A DNA stretch of 64,000 nucleotides from Aselliscus stoliczkanus (GCA_033961575.1 CM066728.1:110626852-110690851), one strand, 5' to 3'. Positions 1-12,044 are shown, counted from the first letter of the stretch. Program-made: numbers and translations. The notes: generated from the sequence alone by a model not told the origin.

Positions 1-1
1 A

Positions 2-4
<3 letters not shown>

Positions 5-46
<42 letters not shown>
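5..46. repeat. (GT)n microsatellite
   Basis: An uninterrupted GT dinucleotide run sits at the very start of the window. The open frame through it is a by-product of the repeat and not a gene. Confidence 0.97.
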
Positions 47-48
<2 letters not shown>

Positions 49-1004
49 AATCGGATAAGGGCCAGGAGGGCAGTTGCTAGGCTCTCAGCCTCAGGTGGAA
101 AGGTGCTGGCTCGCTTATTAGATGGCCATCAGCTGGAACCATTGGCCATTAGCTACCATTGTTTTGCATATAACTGCCTTGGCTGCCTTAGCAAGCGCAG
201 GTGTCAGGATGGTGCAGCTCCTGGGATCCTACTGCCTGTGTCTCCCCGGCGCCAGCCAGACTGTGGTGCAGGAAGACCCCTTCTTGGGGGTATTGATGGA
301 TGTTTGCTTCTCACGTCTCCACCGCTGTCATCAAGAACATAATATAGTGGTATGAACCCCCTACCTGTGGCTCCGTGGTTGTTCTTTTCGGCCTCACCGA
401 ATCCTGGGTTCATCTGCTGGGAGCTGAGCCCCAGCGTGATATATATATATAGTGAATGAGTCAAAATGTTTCCTAATATGAACCCCCTTTGCTTCTTTGT
501 CTTAATTGAGAAACATCACTAATTTATAGTGCATATTATACTAAGGTGGTATTTCCTGTTAGCTAATGTTTTGTTTAAAATATTTGAGCTAATATTCATA
601 GTGATATTTTTCTTAAGACTTTTACTTTTTCTCCATGTTGACTTTTTTTTTGTTTTTTGGACAGAAGTAGATTTGGCTGTGAAAATAATACAAAAGAAAC
701 CATGAAAATTATATAAATGCATCTTTCTCAAGTAAAATAAGTGAATTGATAGTCTGTCTAGGGCTGGGATGGTGACTCCCAGCAGCAGGGGCTGGGGTTC
801 TCTATCTTCCAGCTGCAAACATGTGGGGACGTGTCTGGAGCCATGGCATCTTTCTTCCAGGGGAAATGCCCAGCTGGGATCCAGGGCTCTAGTCCTAAGA
901 CAGGATACCAAAGACAGAGACTGGGACTCATGGACAGCCCACAAGGTGTGCCGTGAGGCATTAGCGGCTTTCTTGCTTATGTAAGATTTTTATTTTGCCT
1001 GTAG
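47..1004. other. unannotated non-coding stretch
   Basis: Mixed sequence, AT-rich between about 430 and 760 with a short (AT)n tract near 440. I see no exon-like frame with splice sites and no repeat that I can name. Confidence 0.5.
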
Positions 1005-1139
1005 AAAAAATGTACTTAGGGGGCCAGCCAACTGGCGCGGTGGTTAAGCACTGGCTTGGGAAGCCAGCGGCCCCAGTTCAGGTCCCATATATGAGGCCCA
1101 GTGACACTGCCCTCAAAAAAAAAAAAAAAATGTACTTAG
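1005..1139 (+). mobile_element. tRNA-related SINE, family A, copy 1, with target-site duplication
   Basis: The body runs from about 1020 to 1130. It has a GGGGCCAGCC-type head, an A-box-like TGGCGCGGTGG, an anticodon-like hairpin (CTGGC, loop TTGGGAA, GCCAG), a B-box-like GTTCAGGTCCC, the end motif CACTGCCCTC and then an A tail. The target duplication AAAATGTACTTAG is seen just before the body (ending at 1019) and again at the end of the A tail (ending at 1139). Two further copies lie at 28174-28309 and 56875-57009. Being about 110 bp with no LINE-like tail body, it is a simple tRNA-type SINE that would depend on LINE-1 machinery; that dependence is inferred from the poly(A) tail. Confidence 0.93.
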
Positions 1140-1968
1140 CATTTCTAGCTGGATATGGAATTTTGGTGTTTCCTGTTGGAATCCTGTACATTTGTTCCTC
1201 TGACTGTCCACACTGGACATAGCTGCAGAGGGGCACAGGCCAGCCTGGCTTTTCCACTGTAACGGTGGTCTGATCATTTTTTTCGACTCACATGGGCCCC
1301 GTACTAGAAATAGAGCAAAAGTGCTACAACATGCACCACCGCTATTTCTTTTACAGGGTTTCATGTGCCTTTTCAAATCACGGGTCAAAGTCATTTTGTT
1401 TCTGGCAACTTCTCAGGAATGATACCTTTATATAATTTGGTTGTCATTGTGTGTTATTTTTTATTTTTTTGGAAGGAATACCAAATACCACACATTAGTT
1501 TTCATTTTTCCAGTTTGCATATCTCTTTCCCTGAATCTTTTTACAACTTTTCGTTTACTTCTAGCATTTTCTAGCTTTTGCTTTGCTTTATGTTCCTTGC
1601 TTTGCTTTCAACATTGGTGGTGCTGCTCTGCTCTAAGGCATTTTCTGTCAATTATTTGGTAGGTTTCCTGTTATCTGTTTGCTGCCTGGTTGGTTGACTA
1701 TTTCTGTTTTGTGCTGTCCTCTTTTTTGTTTGACTTCCTTATTGTGTCATACCATTCCTGAGCCACAGTATCTTGGGATTGTGCTCTTTTTGTGTGTGTC
1801 AGTGTTGTCATTGGCTTTGATGTCGTTAAATGTATGCCTTTTTGGCCCTATTGTTCAGTGATTAAGATTACAGAGTGTGGAGAATAGTGGCTTATATTTT
1901 AGTTCTGCCTTTGCAACTTACAAAGTTCTGTCACCTTGAGTACGTTAATTAACTCTTGTGTGGTGGGG
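1140..1968. other. unannotated T-rich stretch
   Basis: The part from 1440 to 1860 is rich in T and shows repeated CTTTGCTTT-like wording, which could be a very old antisense LINE piece. I cannot match it to a named family. The open frames here are low-complexity. Confidence 0.4.
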
Positions 1969-2006
1969 AGAGAGAGAGAGAGGGAGAGGGAGAGAGAGAG
2001 AGAGAA
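1969..2006. repeat. (GA)n microsatellite, interrupted
   Basis: A GA run with two GGGAGAGGG interruptions. It accounts for the serine/leucine-rich open frames on the minus strand. Confidence 0.95.
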
Positions 2007-2569
2007 ACCAAATCTATAGCAGGGATATGGTAAGGACCAGTGGTGTTTTGATAAATGTTCAATAACCCACTTTCCAAAGGAAAAAGAGAAAGCAAACACT
2101 GCTTTGCAACATTTGCTAGTTTCCATGCTGTTAATGGGCCACCAGGACCAATTTCAAGCCTCCATGGCAAGGTCACTGAATTTGGGGTTGGGAAGAAATG
2201 TGCACAACTGCTCTTCCAAGTGATGAAGCCAGGCCCCGCACTCCGCTGGATAAGAACCCTAGGCACACAGAGGTCAGCACACTTGATCTGCATTCCCTTT
2301 CCCAGTGGTGACTTCCTGTTGGTGGAAGCCCCTCGCCTGCTGTTTGGTTTCCTGTCCGTTCCTCTTTTCCCTCATAGGTCTGTGTGGCGTCTGGGGTGAT
2401 AATTGTTCCTCTTTCATCATGACTCCCCTTGAATCAGGCTAGTTTTCCTGCACCAGCCGTGTGCTGGAGACTCACCTCTAGGCGCAGTCAGGGCCGTGAC
2501 CTTGAGTTGGTCACCTAGGGGCACAGACACATCTGAGTTGCTTTGCCCTTCTCCTTCCCAGGCCTGCAG

Positions 2570-2915
2570 CAGTGTCCCAGCGCTTTGGGTCCTGCAGACC
2601 GTCTCGCTCAGCCTCGGGCCCACGGGAGGCAGCGCCCTGCAGACGCTGAGCTCTGTGCTGCATGTTGATTCCCACCTTCCCGGATTCCCGAAACCACGCC
2701 GAGCTGCATCCATTTGTTCTCCGCCCCCGGCTTGTGCACACGCCCCTCCCGGCCCTGTAACGCGGGCGCCGGGGCCTCCCGACAGGGCTGCAGCTTCCCG
2801 CGAGTGGCGAGTGCCAGCGGCCTGTGCTTTGCTGTCGCGGGTCCTGAGCTGGCTCCTTCTGCAGCCTTCGCCTGCGATGCCCTTGGCGTCCTTCCGCACG
2901 TCCTGTGGCTCAGGA
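2570..2915. promoter_or_regulatory. short CpG island, candidate promoter
   Basis: Roughly thirty CpG dinucleotides fall in about 340 bases of clearly GC-rich sequence, while the surrounding DNA is CpG-poor. The densest part is 2750-2900 (for example ACGCGGGCGCCGGGG around 2760). By eye the ratio is near what base composition predicts, which in mammals usually marks a promoter or an unmethylated regulatory element. Frames of 149-160 codons cross it on both strands, but long frames are expected in GC-rich DNA and neither translation is recognisable. Alternatives are a CpG-rich retroelement promoter or an orphan island. The direction of any transcription is unknown. Confidence 0.6.
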
Positions 2916-3078
2916 TTGCAGATGTCGCCTCAGTTCATCAAATAGGGAGTTTGCATATGTGCTTCCTGTGATCCTGTTGCTCTTGGGCGTTTTCCCAGAA
3001 GAGAAGGAGACACTGTCCTCTTTATTCTGAAGCAGGAAAGGAAATGTCTTCCACTCACACCTTCCTTCCCATCCTGGG

Positions 3079-3138
<60 letters not shown>

Positions 3139-3186
3139 CCTCCCTCCCTCCCTCCCTCCCTCCCTCCCTCCCTCCCTCCCTCTCCC
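3079..3186. repeat. (TC)n followed by (CCCT)n microsatellite
   Basis: A TC dinucleotide run to about 3134 passes directly into a CCCT tetranucleotide run. It is a compound polypyrimidine tract on the plus strand of about 105 bases, of the kind that can form triplex DNA. Confidence 0.97.
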
Positions 3187-3590
3187 CTTCATTCTCTTTC
3201 TTCTCTTTGGTTCTTTTTTGGGGGGATGGTTAAACATGCATTTGTTTAACTACCAAAAAGACAAAGGAAACGAGGCAGAGAGCAGAAGGCAGCAGAGTAG
3301 GCAGAAGACAGAAAGGAAAAGGAAAGAAAACTCAAGGGAACTTGCTGTCATCCCCCACCCCCACCCCAGCCGCTCTGTCACAGTAAGCAAGTTTGCAAGG
3401 ACGGCTATTATGGTGGTTTTATGTGAAGCGGTTCTAAGACCCCGGGAAAGAGAGAGAATAAGGTCGTGAAAACCCACGTGCTCTTCGCCCAGCTGCAAGA
3501 AAGCTTAACATTTCCACCCATTCACTTCGGACCTTTATTTAAGAAGAACCCCCCCCCCCCCGCTGTGACCATGAAGGCCCTCCCCTGCGT
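3187..3590. other. unannotated stretch with a C homopolymer
   Basis: AG-rich sequence with a C homopolymer at about 3549-3561. No gene or named repeat is recognised. Confidence 0.4.
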
Positions 3591-3599
3591 CCCACAACC

Positions 3600-3965
3600 A
3601 CTCTCCTTATCCTCTCTCTATAGTGCTCATGTCTGTTCCATATGAATAAACTATATATTTATGGTTTTAAGTGTTATGAATGGCATTACATCATTTATAT
3701 ACATACGTATATACATATATAGGTCTATGCGCATTTCTCCAGGTCTGTATTTTCCTCAAGTTTTTTGCAGGTTTTCCATGTTGACACGTCTAGTGCTCGT
3801 TCATGGATTGGGACTGCAGAGCTCCATTGTGTAACATCCTGTGCGACATGGTGCCTATCCGTTCTGCGGTTTAGAGATAGACACTGTTTCCATGCTATTT
3901 TTTTACGGATGTGACATAATACAAGGGCCCCAATGACATCGCTTTCCACCCCACCCTGCACACTT
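3600..3965 (-). mobile_element. diverged L1 3'-region fragment, antisense
   Basis: Between 3765 and 3890 the wording (CATGTTGACACGTCTAGTGC, then CATTGTGTAACATCCTGTGC) follows the order of the familiar antisense L1 3' segment that runs CATGTTG..., TCATT..., CATTGTATG... . Divergence is high, so only the general class is supported. Confidence 0.4.
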
Positions 3966-4029
3966 GTTTCTTTAAATGATGCTCATCTCCAGCTTCGCTC
4001 CTCTGGTGGCAGGCTGTGTGGGGAAGTTG

Positions 4030-4350
4030 AATGGCCGTGGACTGAATGTGTGTGCACCCCCGAGTTCATACATGGAAGCCTGTCCCCCAAGGTGATGGAA
4101 TTTGGAGGTGGGCCTTTGGGAGGTGATTAGGTTGTTTTGGTGGCGCCCCCGAGATAGAATTAGTGCCCTTATTAAAGAGACCCCAGAGAGCTCCCTCCTC
4201 CCCCCCCCCGCCCCCTGCCACCATTGTGAGGACACAGGGAGACGATCTGCCCCAGACACTGAATCTGTTGCTGGTGCCTTGCTCTGGGATCTTCAGCCTC
4301 CAGAACTGTGAGAAATAAGTGTCCATTGCTTATGAGCCACCCAGCCCGAA
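4030..4350 (+). mobile_element. MaLR LTR (MLT1/MST type), sense
   Basis: The order of landmarks is that of a MaLR LTR: GACTGAATGTGTGTGCACCC, then TGATGGAATTTGGAGGTGGG, GCCTTTGGGAGGTGATTAGG, TTAGTGCCCTTATTAAAGAG, GTGAGGACACAGGGAGA, CCAGACACTGAATCTG, CAGCCTCCAGAACTGTGAG and GAAATAAGT. It is a solo LTR with no internal sequence beside it. A C run interrupts it at about 4200-4210. Confidence 0.9.
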
Positions 4351-4790
4351 GGGACAAGGACACAGAGCCATCTCTGCCTGTAATCACAGGACCCTTTGTC
4401 CTGCTCCAATTCCACTAGTCAAACATCCCACGGTCTCATGGCTCCCCTAAGAAACAACTATTGAAATGTATGCCTACAAAGCCTGGTTTTCCACGTGATA
4501 TGAAATGGAGAAGATGGGTTTCCTGGAGAGAGGAGGAGTCTGTGAGATGGGGGAGGAGGCAAGAGGCTCTTTCCTTATAAGGACAGGGGTATGAGGACAG
4601 GGTGGGTGGTTGAAATGTCACCTGAGGACCACCTTCAGGAACACACGGGAAGATGAGAGTTGTTGAGGAGACAAGGGCATGAAAGGATGCCCACCCTGGT
4701 CAGGATGGCGCCAACTAGAACTAGAAGGAGAGGACTTCATTGTGATCACTGCCAAAATGATGTGCGGCTCTCAACGTTTTACATGAATGA
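4351..4790. other. unannotated stretch
   Basis: Unique-looking sequence with no supported gene or repeat. Confidence 0.4.
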
Positions 4791-4799
4791 ATATTCCCT

Positions 4800-5562
4800 T
4801 ACAGTGTGTGTAACTTTCTGTTTCTTCATTCTTCTTATTAACATTTGCTATTCTTAGGTATTTAAGATTTTTTTGCTAATCTGTAGACCATGTCAGTATC
4901 CCATCATTTTTATTTGCACTTCCTTGATTACAAGTAAGATTGAGCTTATTGTTTTTGTCTATTCCTTATTTGTGTGTATTGTCAATGAATTTTTTATTTA
5001 TATACGTTGCCTTATTTATTTTTTTTCTTCTAGATGACTAGGTAAATATTAGGTTTTGAGCTTACATTTTATCTCTAATTTGCTAATGATTTATATTGTA
5101 AATGGACAATGAATTTTATTAAAAGTGTTTTATGAATCTTTAAGATGACCAAAAGCAATTTTTTTAAAATTGCTAATTTAATATATTACATGGAAACATT
5201 TTCTGATGCTTAACTGTATTTACACTTCTTAGATAGATCTGACTCTGCTTGCATTTTAATTAATGTTTTCATATCTATATCCACAAGCAAGATTAGTTTG
5301 ATAATATTTCTTATATTGTTATGGGTGATTTTAGATCAAGTTATAATAGTTGACTTAAAATAGTTGGGTAGCTTTCATTTTTTTTAAATTAGATTTTGAA
5401 TATTTAAACAATTAAATAGAGGTTATTGATTTCCTTGGATGGATTAAACATCTTTGACTGTAAAACTATCTGGGCCTAATATCTTTTTGTGGTGAGAGTT
5501 AGTGGGGCAAGAGAGAGTGGAAACGTTCTTATTATTGATTCAATTTCTTTAATGGTTGTGGT
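4800..5562 (-). mobile_element. L1M fragment, antisense, left part
   Basis: Antisense L1 wording is visible: ATTTGCACTTCCTTGATTAC near 4913, the TGAGCTTATTGTTTTTGTCT segment, then the part of antisense ORF2 around AAACTATCTGGGCCTAATAT (5464) and GATTCAATTTCTTTAATGG (5538). The fragment is interrupted at about 5563 by an MLT1 LTR and seems to resume near 6000. Reading frames are destroyed. Confidence 0.72.
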
Positions 5563-5990
5563 AGACTGAAAAATGACGCCCCAAAAGGCCCATATCTCAG
5601 CCTCCAGAGCCTGTGAATACTACCTTATATGGACATGGTGATGTGGTGTCGTTAAGGGTCTTGAGGTGGTGGGATTTACCTGGACTGTAACACAAGTGTC
5701 CTCATAGGGCAGAGGCAGAGGGATATTTAACTACAGAAGAGAAGGGAGGGGATGATGGAAGCAAGGAATGGCTCATAAGCCAAGGACCAGGCAGCCCGCA
5801 AGCTAGAGAAGCGCAAGGAAAGCAATTCTCCAGAGCCCCTGAAGGGATTGGTCTTATCAACACCTTGACTTTTGCCCAGTAAAATTGATTTCAAACTTCT
5901 GGTCTCCAGAAATGTAAGGCATTAAAATTTTTTTGGTTTCAGCCACCAAGCTTGTGTTGATTTGTTAAACTTGCAATAGAAAATGAACAT
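5563..5990 (+). mobile_element. MLT1-type MaLR LTR, inserted in antisense L1
   Basis: Landmarks are GTGGTAGACTGAAAAATGAC, GCCTCCAGAGCCTGTGAATA, ACCTTATATGGACA, CTTGAGGTGGTGGGATTTAC, a purine-rich middle part, CTGGTCTCCAGAAATGTAAG and TTTCAGCCACCAAGCTTGTG. This is the usual MLT1 order with a polyadenylation-like ATTAAA near 5923. It lies within antisense L1, so it inserted after that L1. Confidence 0.85.
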
Positions 5991-5999
5991 AATAGTACT

Positions 6000-6085
6000 T
6001 GGGTTGTTGTTTTATCTGGATTTTCTATTTATAATTTATTCACTTTTGGTCAATGAAATTTCCCCTGAAAGTTATCTCTGCTTTG
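6000..6085 (-). mobile_element. L1M fragment, antisense, continuation
   Basis: TTGTTTTATCTGGATTTTCT followed by ATTTATAATTTATTCAC continues the antisense ORF2 order left off at 5562. This supports the nested arrangement L1, MLT1, L1. Confidence 0.5.
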
Positions 6086-6089
6086 TGTT

Positions 6090-6670
6090 TATTCATGGGT
6101 ATTAGGCTTTCTTAGAGAATGATTTTGTAATGTTCACACATCCCTTTTCTATGCACATGAAAATGAAGAAATGGGAGTTGAAGATGATGGTATCACCTGT
6201 GTAGGGACTGGAAAGAGACAGGGTGATGCATTCAGAGAATCACAGGGACTTTAGCAGGATGGCAGCTAGTGTGGCAATGAACTGGAAGATGTGAGCCTGG
6301 CTTTATCTGAGGGGAGTTCACATCTGTGTGCATTATCCATTCAACCTCACCTCCATAACACCTTGAACAACCACAACATGGCATCTTTCCAAGCTTGGGG
6401 ATCCTTTATTCTTAAATATGGATCTCTCTCATGATTGGCAACACACACTCCAGTCATCTAGCCTGAAGTGGTGACACATGTTAAAAACCCTGTGCATTTT
6501 CAAAAAAATATCGCCATGGCCAAGGGTGACAGACATGGAAAAGGATGTAGGGACTGCAATTAAAAAATGGAGACTGGGATATGTCATCAGTTCTAATATG
6601 AGCTTTGCATGCAGGGATATGAATGGTAGGGCCATATTTTAGAAAGAGAAGGACTTTATGGACAATTTCC
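6090..6670. other. unannotated stretch
   Basis: No named repeat or exon-like frame is recognised. The 68-codon minus-strand frame at 6429-6635 has no supporting splice or start context. Confidence 0.4.
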
Positions 6671-6672
6671 CC

Positions 6673-6673
<1 letters not shown>

Positions 6674-6740
<67 letters not shown>
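6674..6740. repeat. (GA)n microsatellite
   Basis: A pure GA run of more than 30 units, polypurine on the plus strand. Confidence 0.97.
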
Positions 6741-6746
<6 letters not shown>

Positions 6747-6789
6747 TTTACTTTGAATTTTAGAGGATGTATGTTCTCTCCAAATGCCA

Positions 6790-7612
6790 GGTCCAAAATC
6801 GAGACACCAGATAAAATTTCTTTAAGCTCTACAATTGCATAACTGATCTATCATACCCAGTCTGAACAAAAGAGAGAAGAAAGGCTGATAAATATAGAAT
6901 AGTGCCTCTGGGGACAGTGGGTCAATAAAAAAGAATATGACATTTGTGTCATCAGAGCCCTGGAAGAAGATGAGCAATAATAGTATGAAAAACTTGAAGA
7001 AAAAAGGTCTGCGAACTACCCACATTTAGAAAGAGACACAAACGAACAGGTTTAATAAGCCACTTCAACTGCAAATAGATACATCTAAATGAATTCATGC
7101 CAAGACACATCATATTTAAACACATGAAAACTGAAGACAAATAAAAAATCTTGAAAGCAGGAGAGAGATGCACCTTACCTATAGGGATGCACCCAACAAG
7201 CTGGCCGGAGCTCCAGAGGGCTATGCTAATTAACACATGACAATTCCTAAAGGTTACCTACTGTATGATTCCATTTGGTCATATTCTTGACCTGAGAAAA
7301 ACTATGCAGACAAAGAGAAAAAGTAAGTTGTTGATAATGGGTAAGGATGATGTAGTGGTTTGGAGCAAAGCGGTTGTGGCTATAAAAGGACAGGATGAGG
7401 GGCCATCATGGTAGTTGAAGTTTTCCCTATTTTGACTATCAATGTTCATATCCTGGTTGTGATATTTACTATAGTTTTTCACATGTTATTACCCTTGGAG
7501 AAAACTGGGTGAAGAGTATATGGTATTTCTCCACATTATTTCTTAGGAGTGCATACAAATCTACATTTATCTCAAAATAATGTGATTATTTAAAAATAAA
7601 TAAATAAAAGTC
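6790..7612 (+). mobile_element. L1M-type 3' end, sense
   Basis: From about 7140 the order is that of an L1M 3' region: GAAAGCAGGAGAGAGATGCA, TACTGTATGATTCCATTTGG, a TAAGTTGTTGATAATGGG segment, ATCCTGGTTGTGATATTTAC, then an A-rich end (AAAATAAATAAATAAAAG) at about 7592-7610. It is an old 5'-truncated LINE with no open frame. The part before 7100 is less certain. Confidence 0.68.
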
Positions 7613-9780
7613 TGTTTGACATTTTCTAAGCGACCAGGTTAAGTAGTTTTTACTCTTTGAACAGTTTTCTTTGTGCAAATCAATTTTACTTTTTACTTTC
7701 TTCTCTTTCATTAAGTATTGTGTTAAGGACAAAGTTTATAGAAAGTTGGATAAAAACAGGATTTTGCTGTTGAGATTAAAATCATATGAAAACTTCTTTC
7801 CATAGAGAAAAGCTTTAGACACACATATAATCTTTTGTGGCCACTTATACTTTTCATTCATTTTTCTTGTATCAATTTTCTGTGTCTTGTACAAACATCT
7901 AATAAATCAATCAGCACTTAAAATAAATCCATCTCATTGAAAATTAGAAGTAAAAGGGCAGTAGAGAATAGTTTCATAGAATATATTTGCATTTGTTCAG
8001 GAAAAGCCCTACCCAAATTGTTTTGGGCTCACTGAGAAAGTATCCAGGAAAATCACAGTTTAAACTTTAGCTACTAATAGAAAAGTCAGCGTTGTCATGT
8101 TAGTTTCCTCTTCATTCTTGTGTCCCTTGGATTTACTCCATGGTTTGAAATTAGGCTCAGTCCCTGACACGTGGTCTCATTTGATCAACAAACCCAGAAA
8201 TAGTGCTTTTGAGCCAGTCATTGGATGAACGGTGTCTCGATTATCACAGAACCAGGGGTGGAGGCTCTGTGTTTGGGAATCACACAACCGTTCTACTTTG
8301 GCTGAAATTTACTGAAGGTCATTGTGGCTAAATAATTAAATAAAAACACTTTAAGGCTAATTTGATCATTTTTATTTACTATACAACTGGGATGCTAAAA
8401 TTTAAAATCCAATTACTGTCTGTCTTAATTATGATTCTTCCAACCCTTTTTCATTATATCTTCCAAGAATAGTCACAGGGATATTTTGGAGGCTACAGGT
8501 TGTAAATTTGAGACCACAATATACTATTCTTTTTACTCAAGTAAAATATTATTTTTATGATTAAATATTTATATTTGAAATATGTGAACCATATCTAATT
8601 AGTACTTAGAATATTATTTTTTCTAACATATGTTTTCTAACATTTATATATTATGCCTTTAAATTTGTATGTTTCTGCTCTGAATGTTACCATTAATAGT
8701 ATAATAGCATTTCAGGAAGAGCTAAGGCTTTATTTAATTTCTTTAAAGATCCACCTACCTTCCAATAAAGAACTTTGTTACTATGTTACTATTGCTATTT
8801 GGAAGTTCAATTAGCTGTTGGACTGTATTGGTTTTGTTTCCAATCTAAGTCTACTGTGCTGTTTATATTGCTATCATCATTTGCTTGAAATATTTTCATT
8901 TGTATAGTTTTCTCCCTGGGTTCTAATTCTTGAAAGGCGAAAATTCTGCATGTCTTCTAGTGTACTTTTTCCATTAGTATAAAACCCAGTGTTGGCATCT
9001 TCCTCAAATGAGTTATGTAGTGACTATTTCAACAAAACAACGGTCAGGCTATTTAGAGTTTATCTAGTTTAACTCAATTTTATTTATTTAGCTTCTTTCT
9101 CAGCCTTAAAATTTTTCTAAGAACACAGGCATTTATCCTCCACTCATTGCAGCTTGCTGATAACTGAGCCTACAACTGGGCCTCACATTGGACAGACTAA
9201 CTTTTCCAGTCTTTGGTTCCCACTGGAAATGCCTAGTCCAAATTATAGAGGTTTTCAGAGCAAGGATGTCCAACTGTGGTTTAATAGCTGTGGAACATTG
9301 CTAGTTATCTCAGGAAATAAGAGATATCTCAAGAAAATTTGTGGAAGGTCAATTATGATTCACTTTAACATCACTAATAGATTGTAATAAAGAGTCTGTC
9401 TCCGTTTGGGGTATTTGCTTTTGCCATTCATCTTCACCGTTCTCTTTACCTCTTGCCTCACTCCGGCCAAGTCAATAAAATGCTCTGGGGGTCCTTCCAT
9501 TTGTATGAGCGAGAAGTTCAAACCATACAATCAAGCCATACTCTCAAGCAAGAAGTCTCTACCTGGCCTCATTCCCTGACCATAAGTGAAGTCATACATT
9601 TCCCACCTGGTCCTCTCAAGCCACTTTTCAGACCAGCTTGGGAGCCTGTCCTGACCTTTTTCCCCAGAAAGCCTCATTATGTGAATGACAGAACTATACC
9701 CCCTTGGTATAAGTATGGAATTACCCATCTCAACATCTAAACCACTTATGTTGAGGAGTCCATCTGGCTTTTATGAGGTG
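7613..9780. other. unannotated AT-rich stretch
   Basis: About 2.2 kb of AT-rich sequence in which I see no confident repeat, exon or RNA gene. Ancient unidentifiable repeats are likely. Confidence 0.4.
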
Positions 9781-9785
9781 ACTAC

Positions 9786-9895
9786 AACATAGATAAATGG
9801 TACATAGATAGATAAATAGTAGGTAGATAGATAGATAATAGATAGATGATGATAGATATATAATGATAGATAGATGATAGATAGATATGACAGAT
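9786..9895. repeat. (TAGA)n-type microsatellite, imperfect
   Basis: GATA/TAGA tetranucleotide units with GATGATAGATA interruptions. Confidence 0.93.
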
Positions 9896-9899
9896 GACT

Positions 9900-11640
9900 T
9901 ATTTAGTATGCTTATGAAGAATGTCATAAAGTTATCACACAATCACTTAAATCAGCATATAAACTTTTAAGTAGCTCTTCTAAATAACCCACTTTTGTTC
10001 GAACTATTAACAGAGTGTTAAACCCTTATTTAGTGTATCTACATTTTCATCCCTTCTGGACTGACAGCATCCTTCTCTAAATATTATGGATCCCTTGTCC
10101 ATTCTTATTCTAACAAGATTCATTGATGTAACAGGTGTCACCTCCATCTCTGCGAGTTCTGTGGTTCCCCTGTTGTCATCTTTGGTGCCCATTTCACCAT
10201 CTCCTTTGCTGCCCTTTGCTCTTGAATGCATCCGGACTGTGTCACCTCCTGGGTCCCTGCTGTTTGCCATTTACCGGGTATGAATTGCCAAGCCTGTTGA
10301 TCACACTGAATACTGTTTACTGCTGCATGTGTTCAACTTCTGTGGATGACAGAGACATTGTTAGAAAAACGAATTCTAGGCTTAGCTACAAATTTCTTCC
10401 TGCTCTATGTCCCTAGAACTATCCAAAACTGATTCCTTTTGTAACTGTCAACTTAACAGTAGTCTTTACTAATTGAATATAAGTTTGCTAAAGAAATAGT
10501 TGAATAATAAATATTGCACCATTTCCAAATCCTTCTGGATAACATTCTTCTTCAAAGCAAGATGGAGAAATGTGGGGTAACGCATTTTGGTAGGCTCATT
10601 ATCAACGGGGCTCAGTCAATATACAGGTTTTTCATGGTACACCAGCTGCTTAGATAGAGCTGTTGGTTAAAGAGTTGTGTGCTTAATCATTACAAAACAA
10701 GAAAACTTGAAAGAAAATGTTCATAATAAGAATTTCAACAATAACTTCATGATGACATAATACCTCAGTCACAAAATCCAAATCTGCATAAAACTTTCCT
10801 AGATGAATAAAGCATGTGTGGGTCCCCAAAATTTTAGCCTAACTCACTGATTATCATGAAGGGAAATAAAAAAGACACTTTAGTTTTTTTTGTGTGTGTG
10901 TGTATTTCTTTTAATGTATTGCTTCATTTCAAAACATAAAATAAGAGAATTAAGTAACCAATGTATAATTCTAAAATGTCAAGTGTACTTGGGATATAAT
11001 AGATTATGTTTGCATTGGTAACTGTAATTTTGAAAAGTGTACTGAATATCTTAAGGAAAATGTCACAGCACAGTAGATAAATTTCAGAACTATTCCTCTT
11101 TCTAATTTAACTGGAAGGGGAAAGACCCAGAATTGACCTCTGCTTCCTATGAATGCTTTTCTTAATGACCTACTTAAAGATATTGCTAGAAATCAAGCCA
11201 GTGTAGTTCATTATGGAGGAAGGAAAGCAAACTCCCAGGAAGACATCATGAAAGATGGGGCACATTCAAGGAAGGGAATGTGAAATGACCACTGGCCAAA
11301 TCCTCTGAGCTCTGGCTGAAGAGTAATAGAATATGTTCTCATTCAAGTCAGAAATACTATTGTTGGGGGCAGACTTACTTATTTCCGGTTCTAACTTAGT
11401 ATTTACAAATCTATTAATTTTGCTGCAATCTGGCATGACTAGTCCACTTGGAAAATGTGATTGCTGTGAAAATGTTTAATAATAACCATGACCTTGCACT
11501 TAGCAAAACATCCATTAGCTGAACCTTTGGGAGGTTGGTTCCATCCGTGGGGTGACCTCAAGAACATTATATCCAACCCAGAGGAAAAAGGCTCAAATGT
11601 GTTCAGCAACAGTTTGTCCTAAACTGAGAGCTCAGTGTTT
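9900..11640. other. unannotated stretch
   Basis: No gene or named repeat is supported. A short TG-rich tract lies at about 10888-10903. The segment 10040-10280 carries overlapping 65-93 codon frames of no recognisable family. Confidence 0.4.
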
Positions 11641-11654
11641 TTATGAGTGTCTGC

Positions 11655-12012
11655 AGTAGTTTTCTAGAGTTGCCATAACAAAGCACCACAAATTGGGCAA
11701 CTTATGAGGCAGAAATTTACTTTCACACAGTCTGGAAGGCCAGAAACCTGAGATCAAAGTGTTGGCAGGGTGGGTTCCTTCTGAGGCCTCTCTCCTTGAC
11801 TTGTAAATGGCTGTCTTTTTTCTGTGTCTTCACATCGCCTTCCTTCTGTGTATGTCTGTTCCTGTGTCCAAATTTCCCCTTTTAAGAAAGACATCAATGA
11901 TATTGGATTAGGGCCTGCTCTAATGACCTTATCTTAACTTGATTGTCCCTGTGAAACCAAATGAGGTCACAGTCATAAACATTGGGAGGTGCACAATTCA
12001 GCTCACACCAGT
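11655..12012 (-). mobile_element. MaLR LTR (MST/MLT1 type), antisense
   Basis: This reads as the reverse complement of an MST-like LTR. It begins GTTGCCATAACAAAGCACCA, then ACTTATGAGGCAGAAATTTA, CACACAGTCTGGAAGGCC, AAGTGTTGGCAGGGTGGGTT, TGAGGCCTCTCTCCTTGACT, GGATTAGGGCCTGCTCTAAT and GACCTTATCTTAACTTGATT, and ends near GTGCACAATTCAGCTCACAC. It is a solo LTR. Confidence 0.92.
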
Positions 12013-12044
12013 GTCACTGCATGGCTAGCAGAATAAGTAAGATT

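Noticed and set aside
1..342. 113-codon frame starting at base 1
   Set aside because: It begins in a GT microsatellite, has no domain and no upstream context.
1020..1095. A functional tRNA gene in the SINE head
   Set aside because: A-box and B-box-like motifs are present, but the acceptor stem and D arm do not pair as in a tRNA, and it continues into the SINE end and A tail.
2417..2945. 149-160 codon frames on both strands in the CpG-rich block
   Set aside because: Long frames arise easily in GC-rich DNA. Both strands are open and neither translation is recognisable.
3044..3469. 141-codon serine/leucine/proline-rich frame
   Set aside because: It is created by the TC and CCCT microsatellite.
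9786..9895. CRISPR-like array
   Set aside because: It is a tetranucleotide microsatellite in mammalian DNA, with no spacers.
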